This document shows positions 22,901-34,700 of a DNA stretch of 64,000 nt, one piece after another. Every line of letters starts with the position of its first letter. Positions within the stretch are counted from its first letter, which is position 1. The DNA lies in NCBI RefSeq assembly GCF_964204645.1, contig NC_134036.1, forward strand, positions 124,001-188,000. Direction: 5' to 3'. Source of the DNA: Tubulanus polymorphus. Its lineage: Eukaryota; Nemertea; Palaeonemertea; Tubulaniformes; Tubulanidae. The position numbers were made by a program, and so were the translations under genes. The notes below the pieces were generated by a model. That model searched no databases and was not told where the DNA came from. It saw only the letters and a list, made by a program, of their open reading frames with translations.

Positions 22901-25838
22901 ATAACTCCCCGACGAATCCTCCGAATCTGTTTTTACCGTCGCGAACGTCATCAGCTGTTCGTCCGTCGTCGTCGCGGCGGCGGCCGTCTGCTCGTCGTTG
23001 CTAGGTAACGTATCCGTAGTCACGGAGACGCTGTGTAAATCGTTTTGAACGTTGTTCCAGCGTTTGAGTAGTTTATTAGAATGACGCTCGACGGAGACCT
23101 GAGCCAGACCGTCGTGGTAACTATACATCAGTTTATGCGCACAAGGTGGCGCTACTTGTACGCTATCGGACGCGGTCAGACGTTCCTCCATCAGTTTCTG
23201 ACAGCCGCAATCCTCCATACTCTCGTACGCGAACGAATCCGTTAAACTTTCCAGCGATGAATTCAGATTCGGTTGTAACTCGTCGAGTAAACCCGATTCG
23301 CAGTCGTTCTCCGTCTGCTCGTCCTCCGAGTCGCTGGCGCCACCTACGTTACCGTTCCACTCCTCGGCGACCGCCGCCACTCTACGTCTCACTCCGCTGT
23401 CGTTCGCGCTCCAACTCTCGCCGTCCACGGCCATCGCCGACATATCCGAGTCGTCGTGGCAACAATCGTCGCGGTTACTACAACAAGCGACTGTCTCATC
23501 GTCGCTTACGGTTTCATTGTCATCTCCTAGCAACGGTTCCTTCTCGTTAATCGCGTAATTCTTCAATGACACGTGTAACTGAACGGCAGCTTCTGATTGG
23601 TCGAATTCTCCTTCGGAATCGGAATGTAGTTCCCTAGCGACCAGGTTACCGGTATTGAACTTCTCGACTACGACGTCATCGTTTACCCATAATTCCTCAT
23701 CCTCTCCCTCGTCCTCGTCAAACTCACCGTCCGTTGATTTATTCGGGCTCCGATCGAACGACAGCATGTAATTCTCTTTCTTAGCGCAACAAGAATCCAA
23801 CTTAAAATTCTCCTCGGTCGTCAAGCTCGTCGTCAAGTCCGTACGGTCGAGACTATCGGTTGAGAGGTAGGTGGCGCCACGAGGGGTACTGTGTGTAGAT
23901 GAGAACAGCGCCGCGCTGCGAGAGCTGTGCGCGCTGTGAGTAGATGAGAACAGCGCCGCGCTGTGGTACGACTGGGGAGAATAAAGCTGTTCGTCTCTTA
24001 ACTCCGGTAAATCAGACATCTCGGCGGAGCTGGTCGGGTCGTATCCGCTCGATCGACCGCCCTGCGAACTCGTCATCTTCTCGCTCATACTCAACTCGAC
24101 GTCGCGGTAACCGTTCAATAAACACGTCTCAGATTTCGTCCTCAGTAACGTCATATCGTTGGCGCGGTCCTCGCCGTAGTCCGGTCGCGGTCCGTTCCCG
24201 CCTCCGTAGACCGCGAAGAACGACGATATATTCTCCGATTGAAACGTTTCCATGTCGATCGCGTCGTAATTAGACGAGAAATCGTCGTCATAGAAATACC
24301 CGCTGCTCGTCGACGCTTCCATTGTTGAAGAGTAAGATTTCGTTACCGGGACGACCGGATGCTGGTGGCATACGGGGCTACTGCTAGCTTCATCCCTCTC
24401 TTCGTTCTGCTGCATCATCTGTTTCTGCGGCGACCGAACCTATCACGAAATAAAATATCATCACGTTTCGATATATCGAACAATTAACGGTTAATACTCG
24501 AAATATAAAACATGATTTTTCACCTGAGAATATCAGAAATATCAACATAGTAATCCAGGACTCAGCGAGAGACTCAACGAGGACTCAGTGAGAGACTCAG
24601 TGAGAGACTCAGCGAGAGACTCAGTGAGAGACTCAACAAGGACTCAGTGAGAGACTCAGTGAGAGACTCAGTGAGAGACTCAGCGAGAGACTCAGCGAGA
24701 GACTCAGTGAGAGACTCAATGAGAGACTCAACTAGGACTCAGTGAGAGACTCAGTGAGAGACTCAGTGAGAGACTCAGTGAGAGACTCAATGAGAGACTC
24801 AGCTAGAGACTCAGCGAGAGACTCAGTGAGAGACTCAACGAGGACTCAGTGAGAGACTCAGTGAGAGACTCAATGAGAGACTCAGCTAGAGACTCAGCGA
24901 GAGACTCAACGAGGACTCAGTGAGAGACTCAGTGAGAGACTCAGTGAGAGACTCAGTGAGAGACTCAATGAGAGACTCAGTGAGAGACTCAGTCAGTAAG
25001 AGACTCTCTGTCTATGTCACACACTGTAATATTCTCTTGACTCAGTTCTGAGAAAGAACCTGGATTTACAACACATGACTCATACCGACACCGAGAACCG
25101 TCGTCCGGCAGCAGACGGATCTGAGCGCGAGACAGAGACCTCTTCAGATCAACACAAATAACATCAACAAAAAATAACGTTTCAACAATATAAAAACATA
25201 GTGACTAGCCGTTAAATATTAAACATTCTTTAACTGATTGTTTTACTGTGAATATCTCAGTCCAACGCATGGATATCAAACAGTAATAGTTGAGAGATAG
25301 AATGAGTGGTTTCTTTTTTTCTATTTGTAAATATCAATGATTAGTCATTTCATATCAATGATATCAGGTGTTTTTAAACATATCTGAAATTCTTTGCGCG
25401 CTGAGCACAGTTAAACAAACCGCAGGTGGTATGTACGTCCTATAAAAACCTGTTCATATAATCGCAATCTATTACATAGAGATATAGAAGTATTTCAACA
25501 TAATATTCATCAAATAATAAACTGGACCCCGGGTTCTATAGACTGAGTATCAAAGTCAACCCTAGGGGTAAATCATTAACCAGCATCGTAGTAACAATGA
25601 GAAACCATGGTATTAGCTGGTAGATTTTAAAATGTTCTCAGCTAGGATTATTTTGCCAGCACATCTCTGATCTTCGCCCCCCTCTCACCCCAAACACCTC
25701 CCCTCACTCCCCACTCCCCCCTCTCACCCCAAACACCTCCCCTGCTCTAGTATAAACAGTCAATGATTGACTATTGATTATTGTAGATTGTATGAATCTG
25801 GTTTCTCTGGGGATTGAGAAGCAAGAAGCAGCAGAAGC

Positions 25839-25870
<32 letters not shown>

Positions 25871-25871
25871 T

Positions 25872-25915
<44 letters not shown>

Positions 25916-25937
25916 CAGCAGTAGCAGCAGTAGCAGT

Positions 25938-25969
<32 letters not shown>

Positions 25970-25982
25970 CAGCAGTAGCAGT

Positions 25983-26018
<36 letters not shown>

Positions 26019-27121
26019 CAGTGGAATCTCTCATTACATTCCACATTTAACAACCAAACCACAACCATTCGATATTCAGAAATAAGCAAAGCATTCTACA
26101 CAGAATCAGCTGCGAGGAGAACTGGGAGTAGCGTGCTGTTTGAACTGTAGCGAGGAGTAGCTAGCTGTTTGAACTGTAGCGAGGAGTAGCTAGCTGTTTG
26201 AACTGTAGCGAGGAGTAGCTAGCTGTTTGAACTGTAGCGAGGAGTAGCTAGCTGTTTGAACTGTAGCGAGGAGTAGCTAGCTGTTTGAACTGTAGCGAGG
26301 AGTAGCTAGCTGTTTGAACTGTAGCGAGGAGTAGCTAGCTGTTTGAATTCATAATGAGGAGTGAAGCAAAGCAGAGGAGACACAAATACAATATATACAC
26401 GCACTGAGGATATTGAACTTCAACAGAGGATTCGAGGCCATTGAAATGATGCATGAAATTTGAGAAGGTTTTAGAAATTGAAGAAATGTCCCGAAATACC
26501 CGAGAATAAGGTAGCCTGCCTGTAGAATATAGCGGGCATAGTTCCAAATACCCGAGAATAAGGTAGCATGCCTGTAGAATATAGCGGGCATAGTTCCAAA
26601 TACCCGAGAATAAGGTAGCACGCCTGTAGAATATAGCGGGCATAGTTCCAAATACCTTTTGTCCGATAATAATGGTTAATGATAGTTAGTATTTATTTAC
26701 CAATAGAACGTAGCGCCGCCTATAGTTAGGATTTTTAGACGCGACGCGTCGTTGCCACCGGCGACCAGGTCTCAACAGCTACAACAATACACACATAATA
26801 AACCAACGCACGCGAAATATAAATAAACATCGAAAATAAAAATACGACAAAAATTAACGAAAAAATCACAAACAATAAATCAATAATAACTCAGCAGGAG
26901 ATGAGAACAGCATAGCGAGAAATAAACAGTTAATTGATTGATTAATTAATCAATTAATTATCTAATATGTTAATTACCTGATTTGAATATGGATTCGTCG
27001 TCGTCGTCGACGCTGACATGTTATCGTTGCAATCAGCGGCAACAATATCATCGGTCGCTGTACTCGTCGCTATCGGCAACCGCATCGTTCTTCCATTGTT
27101 GGACTGAACTTCCATCTTCAT
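16973..27121 (-). CDS. RUSC1/RUSC2: RUSC1/RUSC2-like RUN and SH3 domain adaptor
   Basis: Exons 5' to 3': 27121-26978, 24439-19894, 19818-19663, 19343-19267, 19191-19026, 18836-18731, 18560-17382, 17297-16973. They total 6,699 nt (2,232 aa) with all phases consistent. Residues ~50-1,600, mostly one exon, are Ser-rich and disordered, with His-rich and poly-Pro stretches and a PP1-docking-like KKSVKF motif. Residues ~1,616-1,800 form the RUN domain: VKELSHAVDVLVNYF, DVGILVLKHLCPAV, LSKFNAFIFGLLK, then LPYWMKMV. Residues ~2,125-2,190 are an SH3 domain (VQSLCYHVAGVTEQLSF, ALVLKELEDDWLFC-like core). RUN then C-terminal SH3 is diagnostic of RUSC proteins, adaptors in vesicle traffic and signalling. 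Start chosen at an ATG-AAG-ATG; an alternative first exon lies at 28,277-28,333. One vertebrate-split homolog is assumed. Introns carry many tandem arrays. Confidence 0.9.
18590..18720. repeat. 51-bp-type tandem repeat in RUSC intron
   Basis: Nearly three copies of a unit containing GTATTTTCATGTATTTCGAT lie in the intron between the two central RUN-domain exons. Confidence 0.8.
19481..19645. repeat. 19-bp tandem repeat in RUSC intron
   Basis: About eight to nine copies of the type GTGGAACTGGATCCAGAAC lie in the intron just upstream of the first RUN-domain exon. The unit resembles the AACTGTGGAACTGG ends of the fold-back element at 43,705-43,813, so it may have grown from such a terminus. Confidence 0.8.
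19819..19893 (-). other. 75-nt in-frame, stop-free intron of RUSC gene
   Basis: The donor is GTACGT and the acceptor is TTGATATTGTAG, with a CTAAT-like branch site. The intron is 75 nt (25 codons) without a stop. Splicing joins residue His to EYTDDCHPSD; retention would add 25 residues rich in hydrophobics. It therefore behaves like an exitron candidate. Confidence 0.65.
24540..25005. repeat. GAGACTCAGTGA minisatellite in RUSC intron
   Basis: About 460 bp of 12-bp units (GAGACTCAGTGA, GAGACTCAGCGA) with interspersed shortened units lies in the intron upstream of the large exon. Confidence 0.9.
25086..25139 (-). other. Candidate 54-nt cassette exon of RUSC gene
   Basis: A GC- and CpG-rich island stands out in AT-rich intron DNA. 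On the minus strand it has an acceptor after a T-rich tract (…CTGAAGAG) and a donor GTATGAGT. It is 54 nt, phase 0 at both ends, with no stop. It would add VSVSRSDPSAAGRRFSVS, which contains a basophilic-kinase-like RRFS. The acceptor is weak, so this is tentative. Confidence 0.35.
25825..26018 (+). repeat. Long CAG/TAG trinucleotide tract in RUSC intron
   Basis: About 190 bp of GCA-AGC trinucleotides is interrupted by GTA triplets. The poly-Ala and poly-Cys ORFs across it are artefacts. It lies between the first exon(s) and the large exon of the RUSC gene. Confidence 0.93.
26130..26345. repeat. 29-bp tandem repeat in RUSC intron
   Basis: About seven near-identical copies of a 29-bp unit containing GCTGTTTGAACTGTAGCGAG are present. 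Confidence 0.93.
26495..26656. repeat. 52-bp tandem repeat in RUSC intron
   Basis: Three copies of a 52-bp unit containing CCCGAGAATAAGGTAGC and TAGAATATAGCGGGCATAG are present. Confidence 0.9.
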
Positions 27122-27584
27122 CACACAACAACTACAAAAATACGTAGGAACCAGTTACTAAGCAACCACGGCGAATATTAACTGATTTTTCGGTGGTTTT
27201 CAACAATTTTTTTTTAAACTTTTTTTTCGGAGCAGATGAAATTAATTTGTCACAACTTTTATTGAATACAGGAAACAATCATGAGACTTGTGCGGGGGGA
27301 GGTGTGCGGGGGGGGGGGGGAGATTTAATACATCTCAAAAAACTAATTAGAGCATGACTCCCTATTCCTGCCGTACTCCCTACAATCAATAAACTATTGG
27401 CAGCCTCTATACGAGTTGCAGCCGGAGCCGGGCTCAGTGAGAGAGAGAGAGAGAAGCTGTACCGAGCGAGGATGGATTACTCTCCAGACTCATCCCGTGT
27501 ATCCATGGTAACATGAAGAGAGCCGAGCGGAGTTTGTATTGTAGAAAATATACGACAAACGTTTTATACTGCAGATACAGGGGA

Positions 27585-27695
27585 GGGGGGTCTGAAGGGG
27601 AGGGTCTGTAGGGGAGAGGGTTTGTAGGGGGATCTGTAGGTAGGGGGTCTGGAGGGGGGTCTGAGGGGAGGGTCTGTAGGGAGGGTCGTACATCT
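27585..27695 (+). repeat. G-rich tandem repeat, RUSC 5' region
   Basis: GGGTCTGTAGGGGAG-type units lie between the two candidate first exons. Together with the G-rich stretch at 27,294-27,322, this forms a second G-quadruplex-prone patch on the plus strand. Confidence 0.8.
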
Positions 27696-28276
27696 TTAAA
27701 ACCCAGCAGAAAAAAACACCAAATTCACCAATATCAAATCCATGTAATTTCAGCGATTCAATCCCAAACTATTATGCTGTAGACACAAGGGGAGTCTGAA
27801 AGGGGGAGGGTGTCTGAAGGGTGCCTGGGTAGGTGATGTGTGCTGCGTAGTACTATGTACGGGTGGGGGGAAGGGAGAGGGGGGATACTGATGGCTGCTC
27901 ATTTATTTATCACCTTCGTTAATAAACGCTTAATATGGAAATTGATTTATAAGACATAAACCTCACAGTTTATACGACACCAGTGTGCGTGGTGTTATAT
28001 ATAACCCTGAAGTGTGTGGCGTTATATATAGAGACCCCTGAAGCTAATCGCATATGGAAATCAATATCGAATAGAATTACAACCTTTTAAATTAGTGGGA
28101 GTCACAAACAGCCGAGAGATTTAATAAGTCAAAAACAGTGGGTTTCAATGTTTAAACTTGTGGTTTTCTCGAGGGTTTAGATAAATAAAATACACCTTCT
28201 TTCAACTCAAAACAATACCTGCTTCACTAATATAATCTATAATTCAAATATTTTTTTCCAACCAGAACAACTCTAC

Positions 28277-28333
28277 CTGTTGTTGTTGTTGTTGCAATTG
28301 TCCACCAGGGGTCGCTGTATTCCTAACCTCCAT
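28277..28333 (-). other. Alternative first coding exon of RUSC gene
   Basis: An ATG at 28,333 opens a 19-codon exon (MEVRNTATPGG, then LQQQQQQ) ending with donor GTAGAG in phase 0. This is the same phase as the other first exon (27,121-26,978), whose second Met also starts MEV. Each can splice to the large exon at 24,439. Two promoters are a natural reading; it could instead be a coincidental ORF. Confidence 0.5.
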
Positions 28334-31300
28334 GATTGATTTTTATTCAACAAATCCAACAATGTCGGTTTACGACGTATTCCCATTGTTCTATCGTTGC
28401 TTAGCAACACAAATCCTTCGAGACGATCACATGAGATTATCGTATTCCGATAGCGGTAGAAAATGAAATGTCTAAAGGTCGTATGTCAGATCTATGTACA
28501 TTCAGTATATACGGTATCCTCGGCTAACAGAATATATACGGTATCCTCGGATAACAGTATATATCCACAACACAGTCCTACCGACTCAAACACTGATTAA
28601 CTCTTTAAAAAATATCAATTTTGTTGCTATTTTCTCAGAAAAATCCTCAAAATTTCCCCGAAAATCCGTTATTTCGGTATTTTGTGAATTTGAGCGATGA
28701 AGAAAATGATCCCCAAACCGAGTACTGAAGACTCCACTGAGAAACCCCACTGAGGACTCCACTGAGAAACCCCACTGTGGACTCCACTGATGACTCTACA
28801 GAGGACTCCACTGAGGACTCTGCTGAAGTGTATATATTATACTTCCAACAAAAAATTTCTCAGAAATAAATGAAGAATTCTCGGCAGTGCTACGGCAGAT
28901 GTATCCTATAACAGACTAGTGATGTAAGTGAATGACGATGAAATTGAGACTCTCAGTTATTTATCACAAATTACATCCCTAGAGTATAGTAACATATATA
29001 ACTGGTAATGACAATATAATCCTAGCCGAATAGCAGCAGCAGCAGCAGCGTCCCGCAGCCTGCATGCAGCGCTGATACTTGATGGCTGCCAATAAATATA
29101 AAGTATCTAATCAAATACTGCAATATTCAAAACATCTAATTAAGCAATTTATCAATTTCATCAACACAAATATCAAAACTAGTTTAAACTGTTTCACAAA
29201 CCAAATTTTAATATCCGGGGCGATTGATTTTTTTTTTAGAAATATCGGAAACAGTTTACAGTCAGTCAGTGACGTGTGACAAATATATGAATCAATATTA
29301 AACCAGCTGTGATGAGTTAAACACCCGTAGTTAAATAACAACATGTGTGAGTGTCACTCTCCTCCCCCCCTCTACCAGCGGCACTAACAACATCTCCAGT
29401 TCAATCTATTTCACAAAATACTGAACAAATTTATGAGTTATTGATGAAACGTGTGTTAATCAGTGAAAATTACAATTAAAACAAAATCCCACAATTCAAA
29501 ATTTGATTGAAACAAATTTGCTCTAAATCTCGTAGAGTCAATAAACCTTTTGATTCACGAATTCCTGGCCTCTACAATTGTGGGATTCACTTAAAAACTG
29601 ATAAAATCCACTCCAAACTCTACAGAATGTATTCCAAATATAACCTAAAAAGTGGATATCCTTCCACTTATTCCAATTCAAAGATTCCACTTTTACTGAT
29701 AAAACATGAGAATCTATTCCCAATCTGAAGTGGATATCCTTCCTCGCGATTAGATTAATCCAAAAAACATTTCATTCCACCGAATTCCACAATCAGACAG
29801 TTCCACGAGTTCCACTATCGTGTAAATGATTTCCTACGTGATAAAATAAAGCGCGTTCACTTCAGTAAAATAGTTGTTATACACTAGAGTAGAACAGTAC
29901 AGACAGACGGACGGACTGAGGAGATATTCGCAAATATGTGAGTCACAATAGATTCCTTATGCAACCCGGTAAAATACTGATACCTAAACCTAACACAGCA
30001 TCCTTTATCCTCCTAGTTATCCTTCTCTTCATCTCTCTATCTCTAACAATAATAAAACACAGCCGGGCGAGATTGAAAACAGCGCGAGAGGGTGAGGAAA
30101 AACACCCGCCTCTAATTACTACAATAACCACCTTAAACGCTTCACGCTTTATCTGATAATCCTTAAATATTTTAGAAATTCTGAATTAATAAAACATTTT
30201 TTAATCGAAATATCGATAAAATCCTCAAAATCTCGACGAAAGAATCAGCATAATAACACACTACCATATACGCAGTAAGTCTGACGCATCTACTGGAGTT
30301 TATATCAAAATCTCAAAATATCTGATATTGATAGACAATATGAAATCTGACGATATTAAAACACAGAAATCTCATCAGTAAATATTGATTTTAAGATACG
30401 CCGGCAGTAAATGGATATTCTATGTACGGATCAGACAAACAAATCTCAAACACAGATTGAGATAAAAATCTTCGCAACATTATTTATTTGTGATCTATAT
30501 ATTTGAGGGGGTTAGTAGAGTAAGCTGTGGGAGATTACAGTCCACACCTCCTCAAATCACCCACTTCTCACAATATCAGCCTCTCTCCTTTACAAAGAAT
30601 AAAATCTCTGTTTACTAATTACTAATCAACCAATTAAATTAACCTAACGAGATTAGGGTCTAATTCCAAACTTCATCGAGGAGGATATAAACACAGGCTC
30701 TCTCTCTCTCTCTCTGAGCCTATCACCAGAAGATGAAAGTCACCTTTTTCAGTTAATCAATTTGAATACTGTCTGATATTTTCCCCCATGTTTCACACAT
30801 TAAATGAACGACCCTGGTGGTTTTACTGCTGAGTCTGTGATCAGCACGGTATGTATTACTCACACTCCTCCTGTACCAACACAGATGATTCCCGATTAAA
30901 ATCGGACTGTCAAAACTGATCGTTAGAAATTAGTGAATTTCCGTCGGGATATATCCATCGAATTTACCATCAATAAACAGTGAAATAACTAAAATAATCT
31001 CTTACCTATTTATTTATCCCGGGCTATAGATAAAAACCCGTTAATTTGGGCGACAATCCATTCGCAAAGCGAATTACGTTATTCCGTTTTCTGACGCCAT
31101 TTTGAATCATAATCCTGATGATGACATTAAACAGATTTCAGGGGTCGGGATTGATTTGGACGACGGGAAATTTTTGACAGCTTTAACAGACGGCAGTCGA
31201 TTGAAATATCGAGGTTTTAAACGTTTTTTAAGCGGATTTTGTCGACATTTTCGTTTACGATATTTTTATTTCCGCGTTCACGTCAAGTGGCTCCACAATG

Positions 31301-31714
31301 ACGAACTTTTGAATGACGCTGTAACCGCGAAATTCAACATTCAGTCGACTCTAAAACATGGATTTGGCTTGAACGCAACGTCGCCAGTTCATCGGATGAG
31401 GCCTCGGGTGAACATTTCACTCAGATGTCCGGCACCGAGGCCGAACAGGAATGATTAAATAGGCGGCGCCAGCTGACGGTAAATTTTATTTTGGTAGTTT
31501 TTGTTTACTTTTTGGCCGAAAATTGGTGTTTTCTGATAAACAGATCAAGTAAATATTTTTCTAATCGTTAGTTGTGATGTAAGGGTGGAATTTATTGATG
31601 TTGATTATTTTCTAAAAGGTTCAAATCGCTCTGATTCAGAGCCGTCAACCACAAAACAAGTCAAATTCAATTGGTATTTTATTCTCTAAGGTAGTGCACC
31701 AGTCAGTGAGAATA
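28334..31714. other. Intergenic between divergent RUSC and VPS72
   Basis: This is AT-rich DNA without a supported gene. It includes a short repeat of TATACGGTATCCTCGG (about 28,508-28,560), repeated CACTGAGGACTC-like units (28,730-28,830), a short GCAGCA tract (29,034-29,050) and a CT run (about 30,697-30,714). The genes on each side are transcribed outward, so both promoters lie here. The stretch 31,080-31,460 has higher GC and an open frame of 118 codons without ATG; I regard it as leader or promoter DNA, not a gene. Confidence 0.5.
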
Positions 31715-34700
31715 ATGTCGTCTAATAAAGATGAGAACAGTAGCGGGAGCGGGAGTGATGGAGAGGATTATGAGGAACCGAATCTGGCGGCTCAGAGAGA
31801 CAAACGTAGCACGGCCGGGACGAAGATGGCTCGACTTCTGGAGGCCGAGGATGAGGATGATTTCTACAAAACAACTTACGGTGGATTTAATGAGGTGAGA
31901 TTGAGGGGGGTCGCGAGGCGGTAGGGGGAAGGGGGATCGCGGTTTCAGGGTTAGACGAGGCTTAAGGGTTAGCATCCTACAATTAACGGTCGTTGATTTA
32001 ATTATTGTTAATTACAGGAAGAAGATGATTGTGAGTACGCGTCTGAAGAATCAGAAGCAGACGACGTTGACTCGGATTTCGATATCGATGAAACGGAGGT
32101 CGTCGTGGATACGGAAGAGGACGTAGATCGTCCGAAACGACGGAAACGAGGCGCCGTGACGACCAAGGCTTATAAAGAACCGGCGAAAAAACAACCAAAA
32201 ATGGCGCCACCTGCCTTGAAAAAACCTAAACCAGTTCAAACCAGCGCCAGTTTACAGACTATAGGTCGTTACGAGTTAATGAAGTTTGGGTTTTTGAATT
32301 TTCGAATCGTAACAGTTTTAACGGTTTTGTTTGTTGTAATTTCAGGTAAAAAGTCGTTACGTCGAACGACGGAAAATAAATCGCAACAATTGGTGGAACG
32401 AGAGAAAGATCGAGAACATCGGATGAAAATGATGAAAGATATCGCGGCGAGGAAGAACGTGACGGAAGTTCGACGGTTAACGCAGGACGAACTTCTCGCT
32501 GAGGCTCTTATTACTGAGCAACAAAACATGAAATCACTCGGTAATTGTTAGGGAGAAAATATCCCCCCTCATCCCTCAAACACCCTCTTAAACTCGTTCT
32601 ATGAATTATTGAGGGGAACAGGGAGAGAATATCCCCCCTCATCCCTCAAACACCCTCTTCTTAAACTCGTTCTATGAATTATTGAGGGGAACAGGGAGAG
32701 AATATCCCCCCTCATCCCTCAAACACCCTCTTCTTAAACTCGTTCTATGAATTATTGATGGGAACAGGGAGAGAATATCCCCCCTCATCCCTCAAACACC
32801 CTCTTCTTAAACTCGTTCTATGAATTATTGAGGGGAACAGGGAGAGAATATCCCCCTCATCCCTCAAACACCCTCTTCTTAAACTCGTTCTATGAATTAT
32901 TGAGGGGAACAGGGAGAGAATATCCCCCTCATCCCTCAAACACCCTCTTCTTAAACTCGTTCTATGAATTATTGAGGGGAACAGGGAGAGAATATCCCCC
33001 CTCATCCCTCAAACACCCTCTTCTTAAACTCGTTCTATGAATTATTGATGGGAACAGGGAGAGAATATCCCCCCTCATCCCTCAAACACCCTCTTCTTAA
33101 ACTCGTTCTATGAATTATTGAGGGGAACAGGGAGAGAATATCCCCCCTCATCCCTCAAACACCCTCTTCTTAAACTCGTTCTATGAATTATTGATGGGAA
33201 CAGGGAGAGAATATCCCCCCTCATCCCTCAAACACCCTCTTCTTAAACTCGTTCTATGAATTATTGATGGGAACAGGGAGAGAATATCCCCCCTCATCCC
33301 TCAAACACCCTCTTCTTAAACTCGTTCTATGAATTATTGAGGGGAACAGGGAGAGAATATCCCCCTCATCCCTCAAACACCCTCTTAAACTCGTTCTATG
33401 AATTATTGATGGGAACAGGGAGAGAATATCCCCCCTCATCCCTCAAACACCCTCTTCTTAAACTCGTTCTATGAATTATTGATGGGAACAGGGAGAGAAT
33501 ATCCCCCCTCATCCCTCAAACACCCTCTTCTTAAACTCGTTCTATGAATTATTGATGGGAACAGGGAGAGAATATCCCCCCTCATCCCTCAAACACCCTC
33601 TTCTTAAACTCGTTCTATGAATTATTGAGGGGAACAGGGAGAGAATATCCCCCCTCATCCCTCAAACACCCTCTTCTCAAACTCGTTCTATGAATTATTG
33701 ATGGGAACAGGGAGAGAATATCCCCCCTCATCCCTCAAACACCCTCTTCTTAAACTCGTTCTATGAATTATTGATGGGAACAGGGAGAGAATATCCCCCC
33801 TCATCCCTCAAACACCCTCTTCTTAAACTCGTTCTATGAATTATTGATGGGAACAGGGAGAGAATATCCCCCCTCATCCCTCAAACACCCTCTTCTTAAA
33901 CTCGTTCTATGAATTATTGATGGGAACAGGGAGAGAATATCCCCCCTCATCCCTCAAACACCCTCTTCTTAAACTCGTTCTATGAATTATTGAGGGGAAC
34001 AGGGAGAGAATATCCCCCCTCATCCCTCAAACACCCTCTTCTTAAACTCGTTCTATGAATTATTGATGGGAACAGGGAGAGAATATCCCCCCTCATCCCT
34101 CAAACACCCTCTTCTTAAACTCGTTCTATGAATTATTGATGGGAACAGGGAGAGAATATCCCCCCTCATCCCTCAAACACCCTCTTCTTAAACTCGTTCT
34201 ATGAATTATTGATGGGAACAGGGAGAGAATATCCCCCCTCATCCCTCAAACACCCTCTTCTTAAACTCGTTCTATGAATTATTGAGGGGAACAGGGAGAG
34301 AATATCCCCCTCATCCCTCAAACACCCTCTTCTTAAACTCGTTCTATGAATTATTGATGGGAACAGGGAGAGAATATCCCCCCTCATCCCTCAAACACCC
34401 TCTTAAACTCGTTCTATGAATTATTGAGGGGAACAGGGAGAGAATATCCCCCCTCATCCCTCAAACACCCTCTTAAACTCGTTCTATGAATTATTGAGGG
34501 AACAGGGAGAGAATATTCCCCCTCATCCCTCAAACACCCTCTTCTTAAACTCGTTCTATAAATATATAATTCTGATTCTATTTATGTTCAATAAGTTCGC
34601 TCCAGTTATCGCTTTGGTTGGCTTTAAGCTGATGGGGGTGGCTCCAAACTGTGTTGGGTGGCTCCAGAGTATGGACTCCAAACTACAGCAATGAATGGTT

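Noticed and set aside
25771-26085. Poly-Ala and poly-Cys ORFs
   Set aside because: They are products of a CAG-type trinucleotide tract inside an intron, with no splice or domain support.
31102-31458. 118-codon open frame upstream of VPS72
   Set aside because: There is no ATG start and no recognisable domain, and it lies in a promoter-like interval between divergent genes. It is kept only as part of the intergenic description.
32545-34560. CRISPR-like array
   Set aside because: The units are contiguous 73-bp tandem copies without unique spacers, in an intron of an animal gene.
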